Below, piece by piece: positions 34,261 to 42,716 of a DNA stretch of 64,000 nucleotides. The notes below the pieces were generated by a model. The model ran no database searches, was not told the origin of the DNA, and worked only from the letters and a program-made list of their open reading frames with translations. Both the position numbers and the translations under genes were made by a program. Position 1 is the stretch's first letter, and every line of letters begins with the position of its first letter. The DNA is taken from assembly GCA_963772645.1 (NCBI GenBank), contig CAVYYD010000015.1, positions 310,001-374,000 of the forward strand, given 5' to 3'. Source of the stretch: DASSQJ01 sp963772645 (GTDB taxonomy: Bacteria > Actinomycetota > Actinomycetes > Actinomycetales > Dermatophilaceae).

Positions 34261-35696
34261 CCGTGAACCCGAACGACGTCTGGGAGCCGAGCTCGGAGCG
34301 CCACACGGCGACCGGCAAGCTCTACTCCGAGGCCGCCCGCGACCACCTGTGGATGCACTTCACCAGGCACTCGGTCTTCGAGGACCCCGGGACCGGTGGC
34401 CTCGGCCACTCGGTGCCGATCATCGTGCGCGGTGACGGCTGGCGGATCTGGGACGACCGGGGCCGCGAGTACATCGACGGCCTGGCCGGGCTCTTCGTCA
34501 ACAACGTCGGCCACGGCCGGACCGAGATCGCCGAGGCGATGATGAAGCAGGCGTCCGAGCTGGCCTTCTTCCCGCTGTGGTCCTACGCCCACCCGCGCGC
34601 CATCGAGCTCGCCGAGCGGCTCGCGCACCACGCCCCCGGCGACCTCAACCGGGTCTTCTTCACCACCGGCGGCGGCGAGGCGGTCGAGACGGCGTGGAAG
34701 CTGGCCAAGCAGTACTTCAAGCTCACCGGGAAGCCGACGAAGCACAAGGTCATCTCGCGGGCGGTCGCCTACCACGGCACCCCGCAGGGCGCGCTGTCGA
34801 TCACCGGCATCCCCGATGCCAAGGTCCCCTTCGAGCCCCTCGTCCCGGGCGGCCACAAGGTGCCGAACACGAACATGTACCGGGCCCCGGAGCACCTGCG
34901 CGAGGACGAGAAGGCGTTCGGCCGGTGGGCCGCCGACCGGATTGCCGAGGCCATCGAGTTCGAGGGCCCCGACTCGGTCGCCGCCGTCTTCCTCGAGCCG
35001 GTCCAGAACTCCGGCGGCTGCTTCCCGCCGCCGGCCGGCTACTTCGAGCGGGTCCGCGAGATCTGCGACGAGTACGACGTGCTCCTCGTCTCCGACGAGA
35101 CGATCTGCGCCTTCGGGCGGATCGGGTCGATGTTCGCCTGCAACGACTTCAACTACGTCCCCGACATCATCACCACCGCCAAGGGCGTCACCAGCGGGTA
35201 CGCCCCGCTCGGCCTGATGATCGCCAGCGACCGCCTCTTCGAGCCGTTCCGCACGGGCACGACGTACTTCCCGCACGGCTACACCTGGGGTGGCCACCCC
35301 GTCTCGGCCGCCGCCGCGATGGCGAACCTCGACATCTTCGCCCGGGAGGGGCTCAACGACCGGGTCAAGGAGAACGCCCCGGTGTTCCGCGCGACCCTGG
35401 AGAAGCTGCTCGACCTCCCGCTCGTCGGTGACGTCCGCGGCGCCGGCTACTTCTACGGGATCGAGCTGGTCAAGGACAAGGCGACCCGGGAGACCTTCGA
35501 CGAGGACGAGAGCGAGCGGCTGCTGCGCGGGTTCCTCTCCAAGGCCCTCTTCGACGCCGGGCTGTACTGCCGCGCCGACGACCGGGGCGACCCGGTGGTC
35601 CAGCTCGCCCCGCCGCTGACCATGGGCCCGGCCCAGTTCGACGAGATCGAGCAGCGGCTGCGCTCGGTGCTCACCGAGGCCGAGAACCACCTGTGA
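34257..35696 (+). CDS. Class III (omega) aminotransferase, probably putrescine/diamine:pyruvate
   Basis: This 479-aa PLP enzyme has the fold-type I class III motif with the PLP Lys in I-T-T-A-K-G-V-T-S-G-Y-A-P-L-G near residue 308, the Asp in S-D-E-T-I-C-A-F-G-R, the phosphate-binding T-G-G-G-E-A-V-E-T, and H-G-Y-T-W-G-G-H-P near the end. It resembles SpuC-type polyamine aminotransferases that make 4-aminobutanal from putrescine. Genes on both sides support this (regulator upstream, aldehyde dehydrogenase divergent). GABA or beta-alanine as donor cannot be excluded. Confidence 0.88.
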   Translation: MTVNPNDVWEPSSERHTATGKLYSEAARDHLWMHFTRHSVFEDPGTGGLGHSVPIIVRGDGWRIWDDRGREYIDGLAGLFVNNVGHGRTEIAEAMMKQASELAFFPLWSYAHPRAIELAERLAHHAPGDLNRVFFTTGGGEAVETAWKLAKQYFKLTGKPTKHKVISRAVAYHGTPQGALSITGIPDAKVPFEPLVPGGHKVPNTNMYRAPEHLREDEKAFGRWAADRIAEAIEFEGPDSVAAVFLEPVQNSGGCFPPPAGYFERVREICDEYDVLLVSDETICAFGRIGSMFACNDFNYVPDIITTAKGVTSGYAPLGLMIASDRLFEPFRTGTTYFPHGYTWGGHPVSAAAAMANLDIFAREGLNDRVKENAPVFRATLEKLLDLPLVGDVRGAGYFYGIELVKDKATRETFDEDESERLLRGFLSKALFDAGLYCRADDRGDPVVQLAPPLTMGPAQFDEIEQRLRSVLTEAENHL

Positions 35697-37084
35697 CCGC
35701 CGGCCCGGGCCCCGGCGCCCCCGGGACCCGGCCGTTGTGGTGGGACACCGCGAGCGCGCAGACGCCCGACCCCGAGGCCGGTGCCGAGGTGCCGCTCTCG
35801 GCCGACGTCGTGGTCGTCGGCGCCGGGTACACCGGCCTGTGGACCGCGTACTACCTCGCCGTGGGCGACCCCGGCCTCGACGTCCTCGTCCTCGAGGCGG
35901 AGCACGTCGGCTTCGGGGCCAGCGGCCGCAACGGCGGCTGGGTCTCGGCGCTCTGGCCGGTCTCGCCCCAGCGCCTCGCCGCGCGCTACGGCCGGGCCGC
36001 CGCCCTGGCCCAGCACGCGGCCCTGCGGGACACCGTCGACGAGATCGGCCGCGTCGACGCCGAGGAGGCGCTGGGCAGCGGGTTCGTCAAGGGCGGGATG
36101 CTCGCCGTCGCGCGCACCCCCGCCCAGGCCGTCCGGGGCCGGGCGGCCGCCGAGCACGGCGCGGAGTGGGGCGACGGCACCCGGTGGCTGGGCCCGGAAC
36201 AGACCCGCGAGCGGCTCGACGTTCCCTCCGCCCTCGGCGCGACCCACACCCCCCACTGCGGGCGGGTCCAGCCCCGCGAGCTCGCGGACGGCCTGGCCGA
36301 GGCCGTGCGCCGACGTGGGGTGCAGGTCCGGGAGGGCGTGCGGGTCGCCCGGGCCGGCGACGGCGTCGCCGTCCTCGCCGACGGCCGGCGGGTCACCGCG
36401 CGGTCAGTCGTCCTCGCCACCGAGGCCTGGACGCCGCAGCTGCCCGGCCACGGCCGCGACGTCGTGCCGGTCTACTCGCTCATGGTCGCGACCGAGCCGC
36501 TCGGCGCCGCGCAGTGGGAGCGGATCGGGCTCACCGGCCGCGAGGTCTTCACCGACCACGGCCACGTCGTCGTCTACGGCCAGCGCACCGTCGACGACCG
36601 CATCGCCTTCGGCGGCCGTGGCGCGCCGTACCACCCGGGGTCCGCGGTCCGGCCGGAGTTCGACCACGAGGAGGAGGTCTTCGCCGCGCTGCGCCGCACC
36701 CTGACCGGGATGCTGCCCGCCCTCGACGGCGTCCGGTTCACCCATGCGTGGGGCGGCCCGCTCGGAATCCCCCGTGACTGGCACCCGTCGGTCCGCTGGG
36801 ACCCCGGCACGCGGACCGGGCGGGCCGGCGGCTACGTCGGTGACGGCGTGGCCGCGGCCAACCTCGCCGGACGCACCCTCGCCGACCTCGTCCTCGGCCG
36901 CTCGAGCGCGCTGACCGGGCTGCCCTGGGTGCAGCACCGCTCCCCCCGGTGGGAGCCCGAGCCGTGGCGCTGGCTCGGGCTGAACGCCGGCCTGCACCTG
37001 GCCCGGGCCGCGGACCGGGAGGAGTCGCGCACCGGCCGACCCAGCCGGCTCGAGCCGTTGCTCGCTCGGCTGACCGGCCACTGA
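35693..37084 (+). CDS. FAD-dependent amine oxidoreductase (gamma-glutamylputrescine oxidase-like)
   Basis: This 463-aa DAO-family flavoprotein has the dinucleotide loop V-V-V-G-A-G-Y-T-G-L-W-T-A near residue 42 and the family segments V-G-F-G-A-S-G-R-N-G-G-W and G-G-Y-V-G-D-G-V-A-A-A-N-L-A-G-R-T. These match PuuB-like oxidases of gamma-glutamylated amines. The matching ligase (puuA, glutamine-synthetase-like) is not in the window, so the enzyme may use another secondary amine. GTG 35693 overlaps the aminotransferase stop (GTGA), making a three-gene lrp-aminotransferase-oxidase operon. It ends 10 bp from the convergent next gene. Confidence 0.82.
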   Translation: MTAGPGPGAPGTRPLWWDTASAQTPDPEAGAEVPLSADVVVVGAGYTGLWTAYYLAVGDPGLDVLVLEAEHVGFGASGRNGGWVSALWPVSPQRLAARYGRAAALAQHAALRDTVDEIGRVDAEEALGSGFVKGGMLAVARTPAQAVRGRAAAEHGAEWGDGTRWLGPEQTRERLDVPSALGATHTPHCGRVQPRELADGLAEAVRRRGVQVREGVRVARAGDGVAVLADGRRVTARSVVLATEAWTPQLPGHGRDVVPVYSLMVATEPLGAAQWERIGLTGREVFTDHGHVVVYGQRTVDDRIAFGGRGAPYHPGSAVRPEFDHEEEVFAALRRTLTGMLPALDGVRFTHAWGGPLGIPRDWHPSVRWDPGTRTGRAGGYVGDGVAAANLAGRTLADLVLGRSSALTGLPWVQHRSPRWEPEPWRWLGLNAGLHLARAADREESRTGRPSRLEPLLARLTGH

Positions 37085-37094
37085 GCCGGGCGGC

Positions 37095-37967
37095 TCACAG
37101 GGCGACGGTGCGCAGGTCCAGGCCCACCGGGGTGTCGAGCGGGATGTCGCCGGAACCGACGACAGCGCGGGTCACCGGCACGAGCAGCTCGCCCAGCTCG
37201 TCCGCCTCCTCGGGCGTCAGGGCCGCGTAGCCGCCGGCGGCGAGGCTGTCGGTCCGGCCCTCGACCTGCGCGGCGAGCGTCACGCCGTCCCGGCTCAGCG
37301 CGCCGTCCGCGGCGAGACCACGCGCGGTGAGCGTGCCGAGGTGGGCGTCCCACTCCTGCGCCGTCAGCTCTCGCGCCGTCTCGTACACGGCGCGCGGGGT
37401 CCGGGCGGCCAAGGCGTGCAGGACGTGGGCCTCACGCCCCCCGACCCCGGCGGCGAGGAGCACCGCGACGTGCCCGTCGCCGCGGTGCTCGCGCAACAGG
37501 GTCGCCGCGTGCCACAGCCGGCCGACCGGGTCCTGCGGCCAGGGCAGGGCCTGGTGGGCGGCGAAGAGCGCCCGGCCCTGCGGGGATGCCGTCGCCGCGG
37601 CGCGCGCCGCGAGGTCGGCCGCCCGGGCGACCCGGTCGTCGTCGGCGAGGGCACCGAGCTCACGGCGGAGGGCGGCGACCGAGCCGCCGAGCCGGGCGTC
37701 GAGTGCCGCCTCCGGCAGGGCGAGCTGCCAGGCGGACGGCAGCGCCCGAGCGACCCGCTCGGCCGAGAAGTTGAAGAACAGCGCATGGACGACGGACGGG
37801 CCGACCGGCCCGAGCGCCGCAGCCCGCTGGGCGAAGTACCCCATCCAGTAGCCCCGGTAGCCGGCCTCGCGCAGCGCGGTCAGCGGCTCGGTGGCGAAGT
37901 ACGTGACGGCGTGGACGGGCTCCAGCAGCTGCCAGAGCCGGCGGGCCTGGGCCGGGGTGACGGGCAC
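37095..37967 (-). CDS. SCO6745-family protein of unknown function
   Basis: This 290-aa soluble, Ala-rich, helical protein matches the SCO6745 family common in Actinobacteria: R-L-W-Q-L-L-E-P-V-H-A-V-T-Y-F near the start, then G-Y-W-M-G-Y-F-A-Q-R-A-A, and a C-terminal winged-helix-like part ending with G-L-D-L-R-T-V-A-L. No catalytic residues or ligand are known. GTG 37965-37967 was chosen because it gives the family N-terminus; there are in-frame codons upstream but without homology. It is convergent with the oxidase gene and stands alone. Confidence 0.75.
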   Translation of the reverse strand: MPVTPAQARRLWQLLEPVHAVTYFATEPLTALREAGYRGYWMGYFAQRAAALGPVGPSVVHALFFNFSAERVARALPSAWQLALPEAALDARLGGSVAALRRELGALADDDRVARAADLAARAAATASPQGRALFAAHQALPWPQDPVGRLWHAATLLREHRGDGHVAVLLAAGVGGREAHVLHALAARTPRAVYETARELTAQEWDAHLGTLTARGLAADGALSRDGVTLAAQVEGRTDSLAAGGYAALTPEEADELGELLVPVTRAVVGSGDIPLDTPVGLDLRTVAL

Positions 37968-38093
37968 GCCGCCAGTCCACCCGAGTGCGCGGCGGCACGC
38001 AAGGGCCGCCCGGGGCCGGCCGGCGCGCGCGGTCCCCGGGCGCGGCGGGACCGGGGAGCCCGTTGGCCGCCGTCCGCGGGTACGGTCGGGCCC

Positions 38094-39191
38094 GTGCGGG
38101 AGATCGAGACCCTGGCCGCCCTCGATGCGGCGCTCGCGGAGGGCCGCTCGCTGCGGGGGCTGCGGTTGCAGGACCTCGACCTCAGCGGCCGGGAGGGCGC
38201 GCTCCTGGCCCGGGACGACGTCGAGGGCCTGGTCGTCCTCGGCGGCCGGGTGCCGGCCGACCTCGCCGACCACCTCCGCACCCACGGCGCGCTCGTCTTC
38301 CCCACCGACCCGCGGGCTCCGGTCGACCCGTACCGGGCGACCCTCTACCAGCCCCACGAGCTCTACGCGGGGCTGCGCGAGCTGGGCTACCGGGGCACCC
38401 CGGACGCCCGCGCCCAGCGCTGGTCACGGGAGGGGACGCAGGGGCGCGACGCGTTCGTCACCCTGCTGCGCGCCATCCACGACGACTCGATGACCGACGC
38501 CCTGACCGAGGTCATCGGCGACGCGCCCGTCGTCGGGGTCATGGGCGGCCACGAGCTCACCCGCGACACCGAGGCATTCGCCCTCGCCGCGGCCCTCGGC
38601 CACGCCCTCGCCCGCAGCGGGCACCTCGTCGCCACCGGCGGCGGCCCCGGGGCGATGGAGGCGGCCAACCTCGGCGCCTTCGCCGCGACGAGCGGCGCCC
38701 TCGCCGACGCCCTGCTGCGGCTGCGGGCCGTCCCCTCGGTCGACGACGTCGAGGCGTGGGCGGGCCTGGCCCTCCAGGTCCACGACGACCTCCTCCTCGA
38801 GCGCACCGAGGACACCCGTCCCCGCAGCATCGGCATCCCGACCTGGTTCTACGGCCACGAGCCGCCCAACGTCTTCGTCCACGGCATCGCGAAGTACTTC
38901 TCCAACGCGATCCGCGAGGACGGCCTCCTCGCCCGCTGCACCACGGGCCTGGTGGTGCTGCCGGGCGCCGCCGGCACGGTGCAGGAGGTGTTCCAGGCCG
39001 CGACCCGCCTGTACTACCGGCAGGCCGTCGGGGTGCTCCCCCGGCTCGTCCTCGTCGGCCGGCGGCAGTGGGCGGACGAGGTCCCGGTCTGGCCGGCGCT
39101 CCGGGCGCTCGCGGCGGGCCGCGAGATGGCCCAGCGGGTCCACCTCGTCGACGACGTCGGCGAGGCGGTCGCCGCCGTCACGGCGGGGTGA
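38094..39191 (+). CDS. LOG-family nucleotide-processing protein
   Basis: This 365-aa protein has a C-terminal Rossmann-like LOG domain (about 135-360). The motif G-G-G-P-G-A-M-E-A-A-N and the P-G-A-A-G-T-V-Q-E-V-F loop correspond to the P-G-G-x-G-T-x-x-E signature of cytokinin-activating or PpnN-type nucleosidases, with one Gly replaced by Ala. A 100-residue N-terminal extension of unknown role precedes it, reminiscent of PpnN's regulatory layout. It likely splits nucleoside 5'-monophosphates to base and ribose phosphate, but activity is unproved. GTG 38094; convergent with the copper-protein gene. Confidence 0.82.
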   Translation: MREIETLAALDAALAEGRSLRGLRLQDLDLSGREGALLARDDVEGLVVLGGRVPADLADHLRTHGALVFPTDPRAPVDPYRATLYQPHELYAGLRELGYRGTPDARAQRWSREGTQGRDAFVTLLRAIHDDSMTDALTEVIGDAPVVGVMGGHELTRDTEAFALAAALGHALARSGHLVATGGGPGAMEAANLGAFAATSGALADALLRLRAVPSVDDVEAWAGLALQVHDDLLLERTEDTRPRSIGIPTWFYGHEPPNVFVHGIAKYFSNAIREDGLLARCTTGLVVLPGAAGTVQEVFQAATRLYYRQAVGVLPRLVLVGRRQWADEVPVWPALRALAAGREMAQRVHLVDDVGEAVAAVTAG

Positions 39192-39248
39192 GGCCGGACC
39201 CTCCGTCCCCCCGCCGCCGTGCCCGCCGGTCCCGAGCCCGGTGACCAC

Positions 39249-40412
39249 TCAGGGACGGGTGAGCAGGACGATGCCCAGGCACATCTCGTCGGTGGTCCCC
39301 TCGCCCCAGACGACGTAGCGCTCGGGCAGCCCGGCGAAGGCCGGGAGCCGGTCACGCAGCGACTGGTCGTGGCGACACGTGACGGTGAGGGTGTCTCCCG
39401 GGTGCACCCTGACCGGCGTCGCGAGCGGGATGCTGCCCTGGTCGTCGAAGTTCCACACGGGGATGTCGAGGACCCGGACGGCGGCGCCGGTCCCCTTGTC
39501 GACGTCGACCGTGATGGACCGGCCGAGGAGGTGCATGTGCCCGGCCACGGCCCGGATCGTGCCGTCCTGCCGTACCCGCCGGGTGCAGCTCTGGATCGGG
39601 CCCGGGTGGACCGGCCCGCAGAGCAGGTGAAGCGCGTCGGCCCGGGCGACCTTCTCGCCGAACCGGTCCGCGACCTCCGCCACCGACGCGACCCGGCTGC
39701 ACATCCCCTTCGTCCGGTTGCCGCGGCAGGGGAGCTCCACCGGGGCCGGCAGGAGCATCGTGTCGAGTGCCTTCCTCGTGCTCCCGGCGGCGGCGGAGAG
39801 CCGTAGCCGGACCTCGCTGCGGTCGGGCCCGTTCCCGGCGAGGAGGTTGTAGTGGACCTGGACGACGAGGCGGGAGCCTGCGGTGAGCGGGATGCCGATG
39901 TCGTCGGCCATGACCCGCTCCCCACCACCGGGTGCCCAGGCGGCGACCCAGTCGGCGGCGTCGAGGTCGGCCGCGCCCACCCCGCTGCCGCCGAAGCACG
40001 TCCAGCCGGGGCCGGGGGCCGCGGCGTCGAGGGCCCGGGCCCGCTCGACCAGGGCGGGTTCGACCTTCGAGACGATGACGTGGTGGACGACTGCCGGGTT
40101 GCCGGGGCGGATGTCGACGCCGCTGACCAGGACGTCCTCGTCGAGCCCCGGATCGAGGAGGAAGCAGCGGTAGTCGTCGGTACCGCCGGACGTCGGCGCC
40201 GCGGGCGTGTACGGCTCGGGGAGCCTCAGCCGGTCGAAGCGTTCCCCGGCCCGCAGCGGGATCTCGGGTGCCGATGCGGTGGTGCGGGTCGCGCCGGCCG
40301 GGTGGGCGGGGTGCGCGTCCCGGCCGCTGAGGCTGTCCGGCAGGTCGGCACCCGAGCAGCCGGACACGGCCACGGCGAGTGCCGTGGCGGCCAGGACGGC
40401 GACCACCCGCAT
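39249..40412 (-). CDS. Secreted lipoprotein of the copper type II ascorbate-dependent monooxygenase fold
   Basis: This 387-aa exported protein has a lipoprotein signal with lipobox A-V-S-G-C near residue 19. The mature part resembles the two-domain peptidylglycine/dopamine monooxygenase (PHM) catalytic core. Histidine motifs consistent with copper sites are V-V-H-H-V-I-V, V-Q-V-H-Y-N, A-G-H-M-H-L-L-G and R-H-D-Q. A C-F-L-L-D and paired cysteines fit the fold's disulfides. In animals this fold hydroxylates C-alpha or benzylic positions; bacterial substrates are unknown. ATG 40410-40412. It stands alone, between the LOG gene and rlmN. Confidence 0.75.
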   Translation of the reverse strand: MRVVAVLAATALAVAVSGCSGADLPDSLSGRDAHPAHPAGATRTTASAPEIPLRAGERFDRLRLPEPYTPAAPTSGGTDDYRCFLLDPGLDEDVLVSGVDIRPGNPAVVHHVIVSKVEPALVERARALDAAAPGPGWTCFGGSGVGAADLDAADWVAAWAPGGGERVMADDIGIPLTAGSRLVVQVHYNLLAGNGPDRSEVRLRLSAAAGSTRKALDTMLLPAPVELPCRGNRTKGMCSRVASVAEVADRFGEKVARADALHLLCGPVHPGPIQSCTRRVRQDGTIRAVAGHMHLLGRSITVDVDKGTGAAVRVLDIPVWNFDDQGSIPLATPVRVHPGDTLTVTCRHDQSLRDRLPAFAGLPERYVVWGEGTTDEMCLGIVLLTRP

Positions 40413-40450
40413 GCGCGAAGGGTAGCGAGCCGCGGCGGCACCGTCGCGGC

Positions 40451-41656
40451 TCAGGCGGTGGACGCCGCGAGCTGCCCGCAGGCGCCGTCGATGTCGGACC
40501 CGCGGGTGTCGCGGACGGTCGTCGGGATCCCGTGGGCGCGCAGCCGCTCGACGAACTGCTGCTCGACCCCGCGGCGCGAGGCGGTCCACCGCGACCCGGG
40601 GGTCGGGTTGAGCGGGATCGGGTTGACGTGCACCCAGCCCCTCCCCCGGGCGAGGAGCTTGTCGGCCAGCAGGTCGGCCCGCCACGCCTGGTCGTTGACG
40701 TCGCGGATCAGGGCGTACTCGATGCTGACCCGTCGGCCGGTGGCCTCGTGGTAGCGGTGGGCTGCGTCGATGGCCTCGTCGACCTTCCACCGGGTGTTGA
40801 TCGGGACGAGCTCGTCACGCAGCGCGTCGTCGGGAGCGTGCAGCGAGAGCGCGAGGGTCATCGGGATCCCCTCGGCCGCGAGCCGGTCGATGCCCGGGAC
40901 GAGCCCGACCGTCGACATCGTGATGCCGCGCGCGGACAGCCCCAGGCCGGCCGGTGGGGCCTCGGTGAGCCGGCGGACGGCGCCGATGGCCGAACGGTAG
41001 TTGGCCAGCGCCTCGCCCATCCCCATGAAGACGACGTTGCTGACCCGGGAGGGTCCGCCCGCGCCCAGGTCCTCGGCGGAGTCCTCCGCCTCGGCCCCCA
41101 GTGCCCCACCCGGCGGGGCCGCCCCCGCGGGGAGCCCACCGTGGCGCAGCATCCGGGCCGCCGCGACGACCTGCTCGACGATCTCCGCCGTCGAGAGGTT
41201 ACGGGTCAGCCCCTCCTGGCCGGTCGCGCAGAACGGGCAGTTCATCCCGCAGCCGGCCTGGCTCGAGATGCACACCGTGACCCGGTTCGGGTAGCGCATG
41301 AGCACCGACTCGACGAGCGCGCCGTCGACGAGCCGCCACACCTGCTTCACCGTGGCCCCGCCGTCGGCGGTGAGGTGCCGCACCGGGGTGAGCAGGGCGG
41401 GCAACAGGTCACGGACGAGGTCCTCGCGGGCCGCGGCCGGCAGGTCCGTCATCTCCTCGGGGCGGTCGACGAGCCGCTCGAAGTAGTGGGTCGAGAGCTG
41501 GTTGGCCCGGAACGCCGGCTGCCCCAGCGCGGTCACCGCCTCCCGGCGCTCGGCGACGGTGAGGTCGGCCAGGTGCCGCGGCGGCTTGCCGCGGCGGGGA
41601 GCGGTCAGGGTCAGCTGCCCGGGCTCGGGTCGGGCGGGGGTGGGGAGGTCGGCCAT
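40451..41656 (-). CDS. rlmN: Dual-specificity 23S rRNA/tRNA adenine-C2 methyltransferase RlmN
   Basis: RlmN methylates A2503 of 23S rRNA and A37 of some tRNAs by radical SAM chemistry. The 401-aa protein has the iron-sulfur motif C-G-M-N-C-P-F-C-A-T-G, the S-N-V-V-F-M-G-M-G-E segment, L-S-L-H-A-P-D-D, and the C-terminal methyl-carrying Cys in D-G-A-C-G-Q-L. An extra Ala/Gly/Glu-rich insert (about 185-210) between the cluster motif and M-G-M-G-E is longer than in Escherichia coli. ATG 41656 is supported by A-x-L-P-x-P-A-R-P start; it is transcribed away from the gene at 41834. Confidence 0.96.
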   Translation of the reverse strand: MADLPTPARPEPGQLTLTAPRRGKPPRHLADLTVAERREAVTALGQPAFRANQLSTHYFERLVDRPEEMTDLPAAAREDLVRDLLPALLTPVRHLTADGGATVKQVWRLVDGALVESVLMRYPNRVTVCISSQAGCGMNCPFCATGQEGLTRNLSTAEIVEQVVAAARMLRHGGLPAGAAPPGGALGAEAEDSAEDLGAGGPSRVSNVVFMGMGEALANYRSAIGAVRRLTEAPPAGLGLSARGITMSTVGLVPGIDRLAAEGIPMTLALSLHAPDDALRDELVPINTRWKVDEAIDAAHRYHEATGRRVSIEYALIRDVNDQAWRADLLADKLLARGRGWVHVNPIPLNPTPGSRWTASRRGVEQQFVERLRAHGIPTTVRDTRGSDIDGACGQLAASTA

Positions 41657-41833
41657 GGTCCCCCGATTCTCGCAGGTCGGCTCCGAGCCGGGCCGTCCAG
41701 AGCCCGGTCGGACCCGCCGCGCGGTGCTCGACCCCGAATATCGCCAACTCGTGGCGGGGCGCCCCCTGGTGGCTCTACCGTTCAGGTATACCTCGTTCAG
41801 CAGGGGAACGAGGGTGCAGGAAAGGGAACAGCC

Positions 41834-42676
41834 ATGGGACTGTTCGACCGATTCATCGCGCCCACACGGCGCGGACCCGTCATGACGGAGGACGACCTCC
41901 GCCCCACCCGCCGCCCGGTCAACCCGGTACCCGACGTCGACGACGACACGGGAGCGCTCGAGGACTCCGTCCGTGAGCACCTGGAGCGCCTCACCGCGGC
42001 CGCCGAGGCCGACATCGACGCGCTGAGCCAGGACGAGTTCGACGCCGCGCTCACCGCCCGCCTGGTCAGTGCCGAGCGGATGCACTCCACGGGGCTGGGC
42101 TTCGACTATGCCGCCCACTTCGCCGACCACGTCCACGAGGTGCTCACCCTCGACCTGCCGACAGCGGTCGTCACGCTGCCGGACTCACGGGTCACCGAGG
42201 CCGGTCACCGGCTGCCGGCGCTCGTCGACCGGGGCCGCACCAACCTCCTCCACCTGCTCGAGACCGCGCCGGTCGACGTCGAGCTGGTCGGCGCCGGGCG
42301 GGGCGCGGCCTGGACGGTGACCGGGCCCTCGCCGTACACGGCATCCTTCGCCCGGTTCCTCAACGACGCGGTGCACCGCTGGCTGCCGGACTCCGACACG
42401 AGCAACGGGGTGGTCTTCGCCCTCCCCCACCGGCACGCCATCGTCCTCCAGACGTGCGCGACGCGTCAGCAGGCCCGCGACGCGCTCGAGGTGGTGCCCG
42501 CGCTGGCGCAGTCGATGTACAACGACGACCCGGGCGGGGTCTCCCGGCATGCCTACCACTGGATGGACCGGCAGATCAGCTGCCTCACCGAGGAGGACGG
42601 CAACGGCGGGCTGATGCTGCGCCCGACCCCCTTCCTCGACGACCTCGTCGGCTTCACCGGACGCCGCGCCGGCTGA
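41834..42676 (+). CDS. Uncharacterised protein, weakly YtpQ/DUF1444-like
   Basis: This 280-aa soluble protein without signal or membrane segment starts M-G-L-F-D-R-F-I-A-P and has an acidic linker (about 20-55). The remainder shows alternating strands with G-V-V-F-A-L-P-H-R-H-A-I-V-L-Q and a C-terminal helix pair. This pattern recalls DUF1444/YtpQ proteins, but I have no firm motif. The start ATG has a convincing GGAAAGGGAA upstream. It lies alone in a divergent/convergent context between rlmN and cdsA. A GGTATACC palindrome sits upstream at about 41786. Function unknown. Confidence 0.7.
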   Translation: MGLFDRFIAPTRRGPVMTEDDLRPTRRPVNPVPDVDDDTGALEDSVREHLERLTAAAEADIDALSQDEFDAALTARLVSAERMHSTGLGFDYAAHFADHVHEVLTLDLPTAVVTLPDSRVTEAGHRLPALVDRGRTNLLHLLETAPVDVELVGAGRGAAWTVTGPSPYTASFARFLNDAVHRWLPDSDTSNGVVFALPHRHAIVLQTCATRQQARDALEVVPALAQSMYNDDPGGVSRHAYHWMDRQISCLTEEDGNGGLMLRPTPFLDDLVGFTGRRAG

Positions 42677-42691
42677 GGCCCGCGGGCGCGC

Positions 42692-42711
42692 CCGGCCGAG
42701 GTGGCGGCCGG
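42692..42711. terminator. Short hairpin between convergent genes
   Basis: CCGGCCG / CGGCCGG arms with a 6-base loop lie between the uncharacterised gene (ends 42676) and cdsA (ends 42717). It is plausible as a bidirectional terminator; it lacks a T-run. Confidence 0.4.
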
Positions 42712-42716
42712 CGGCG

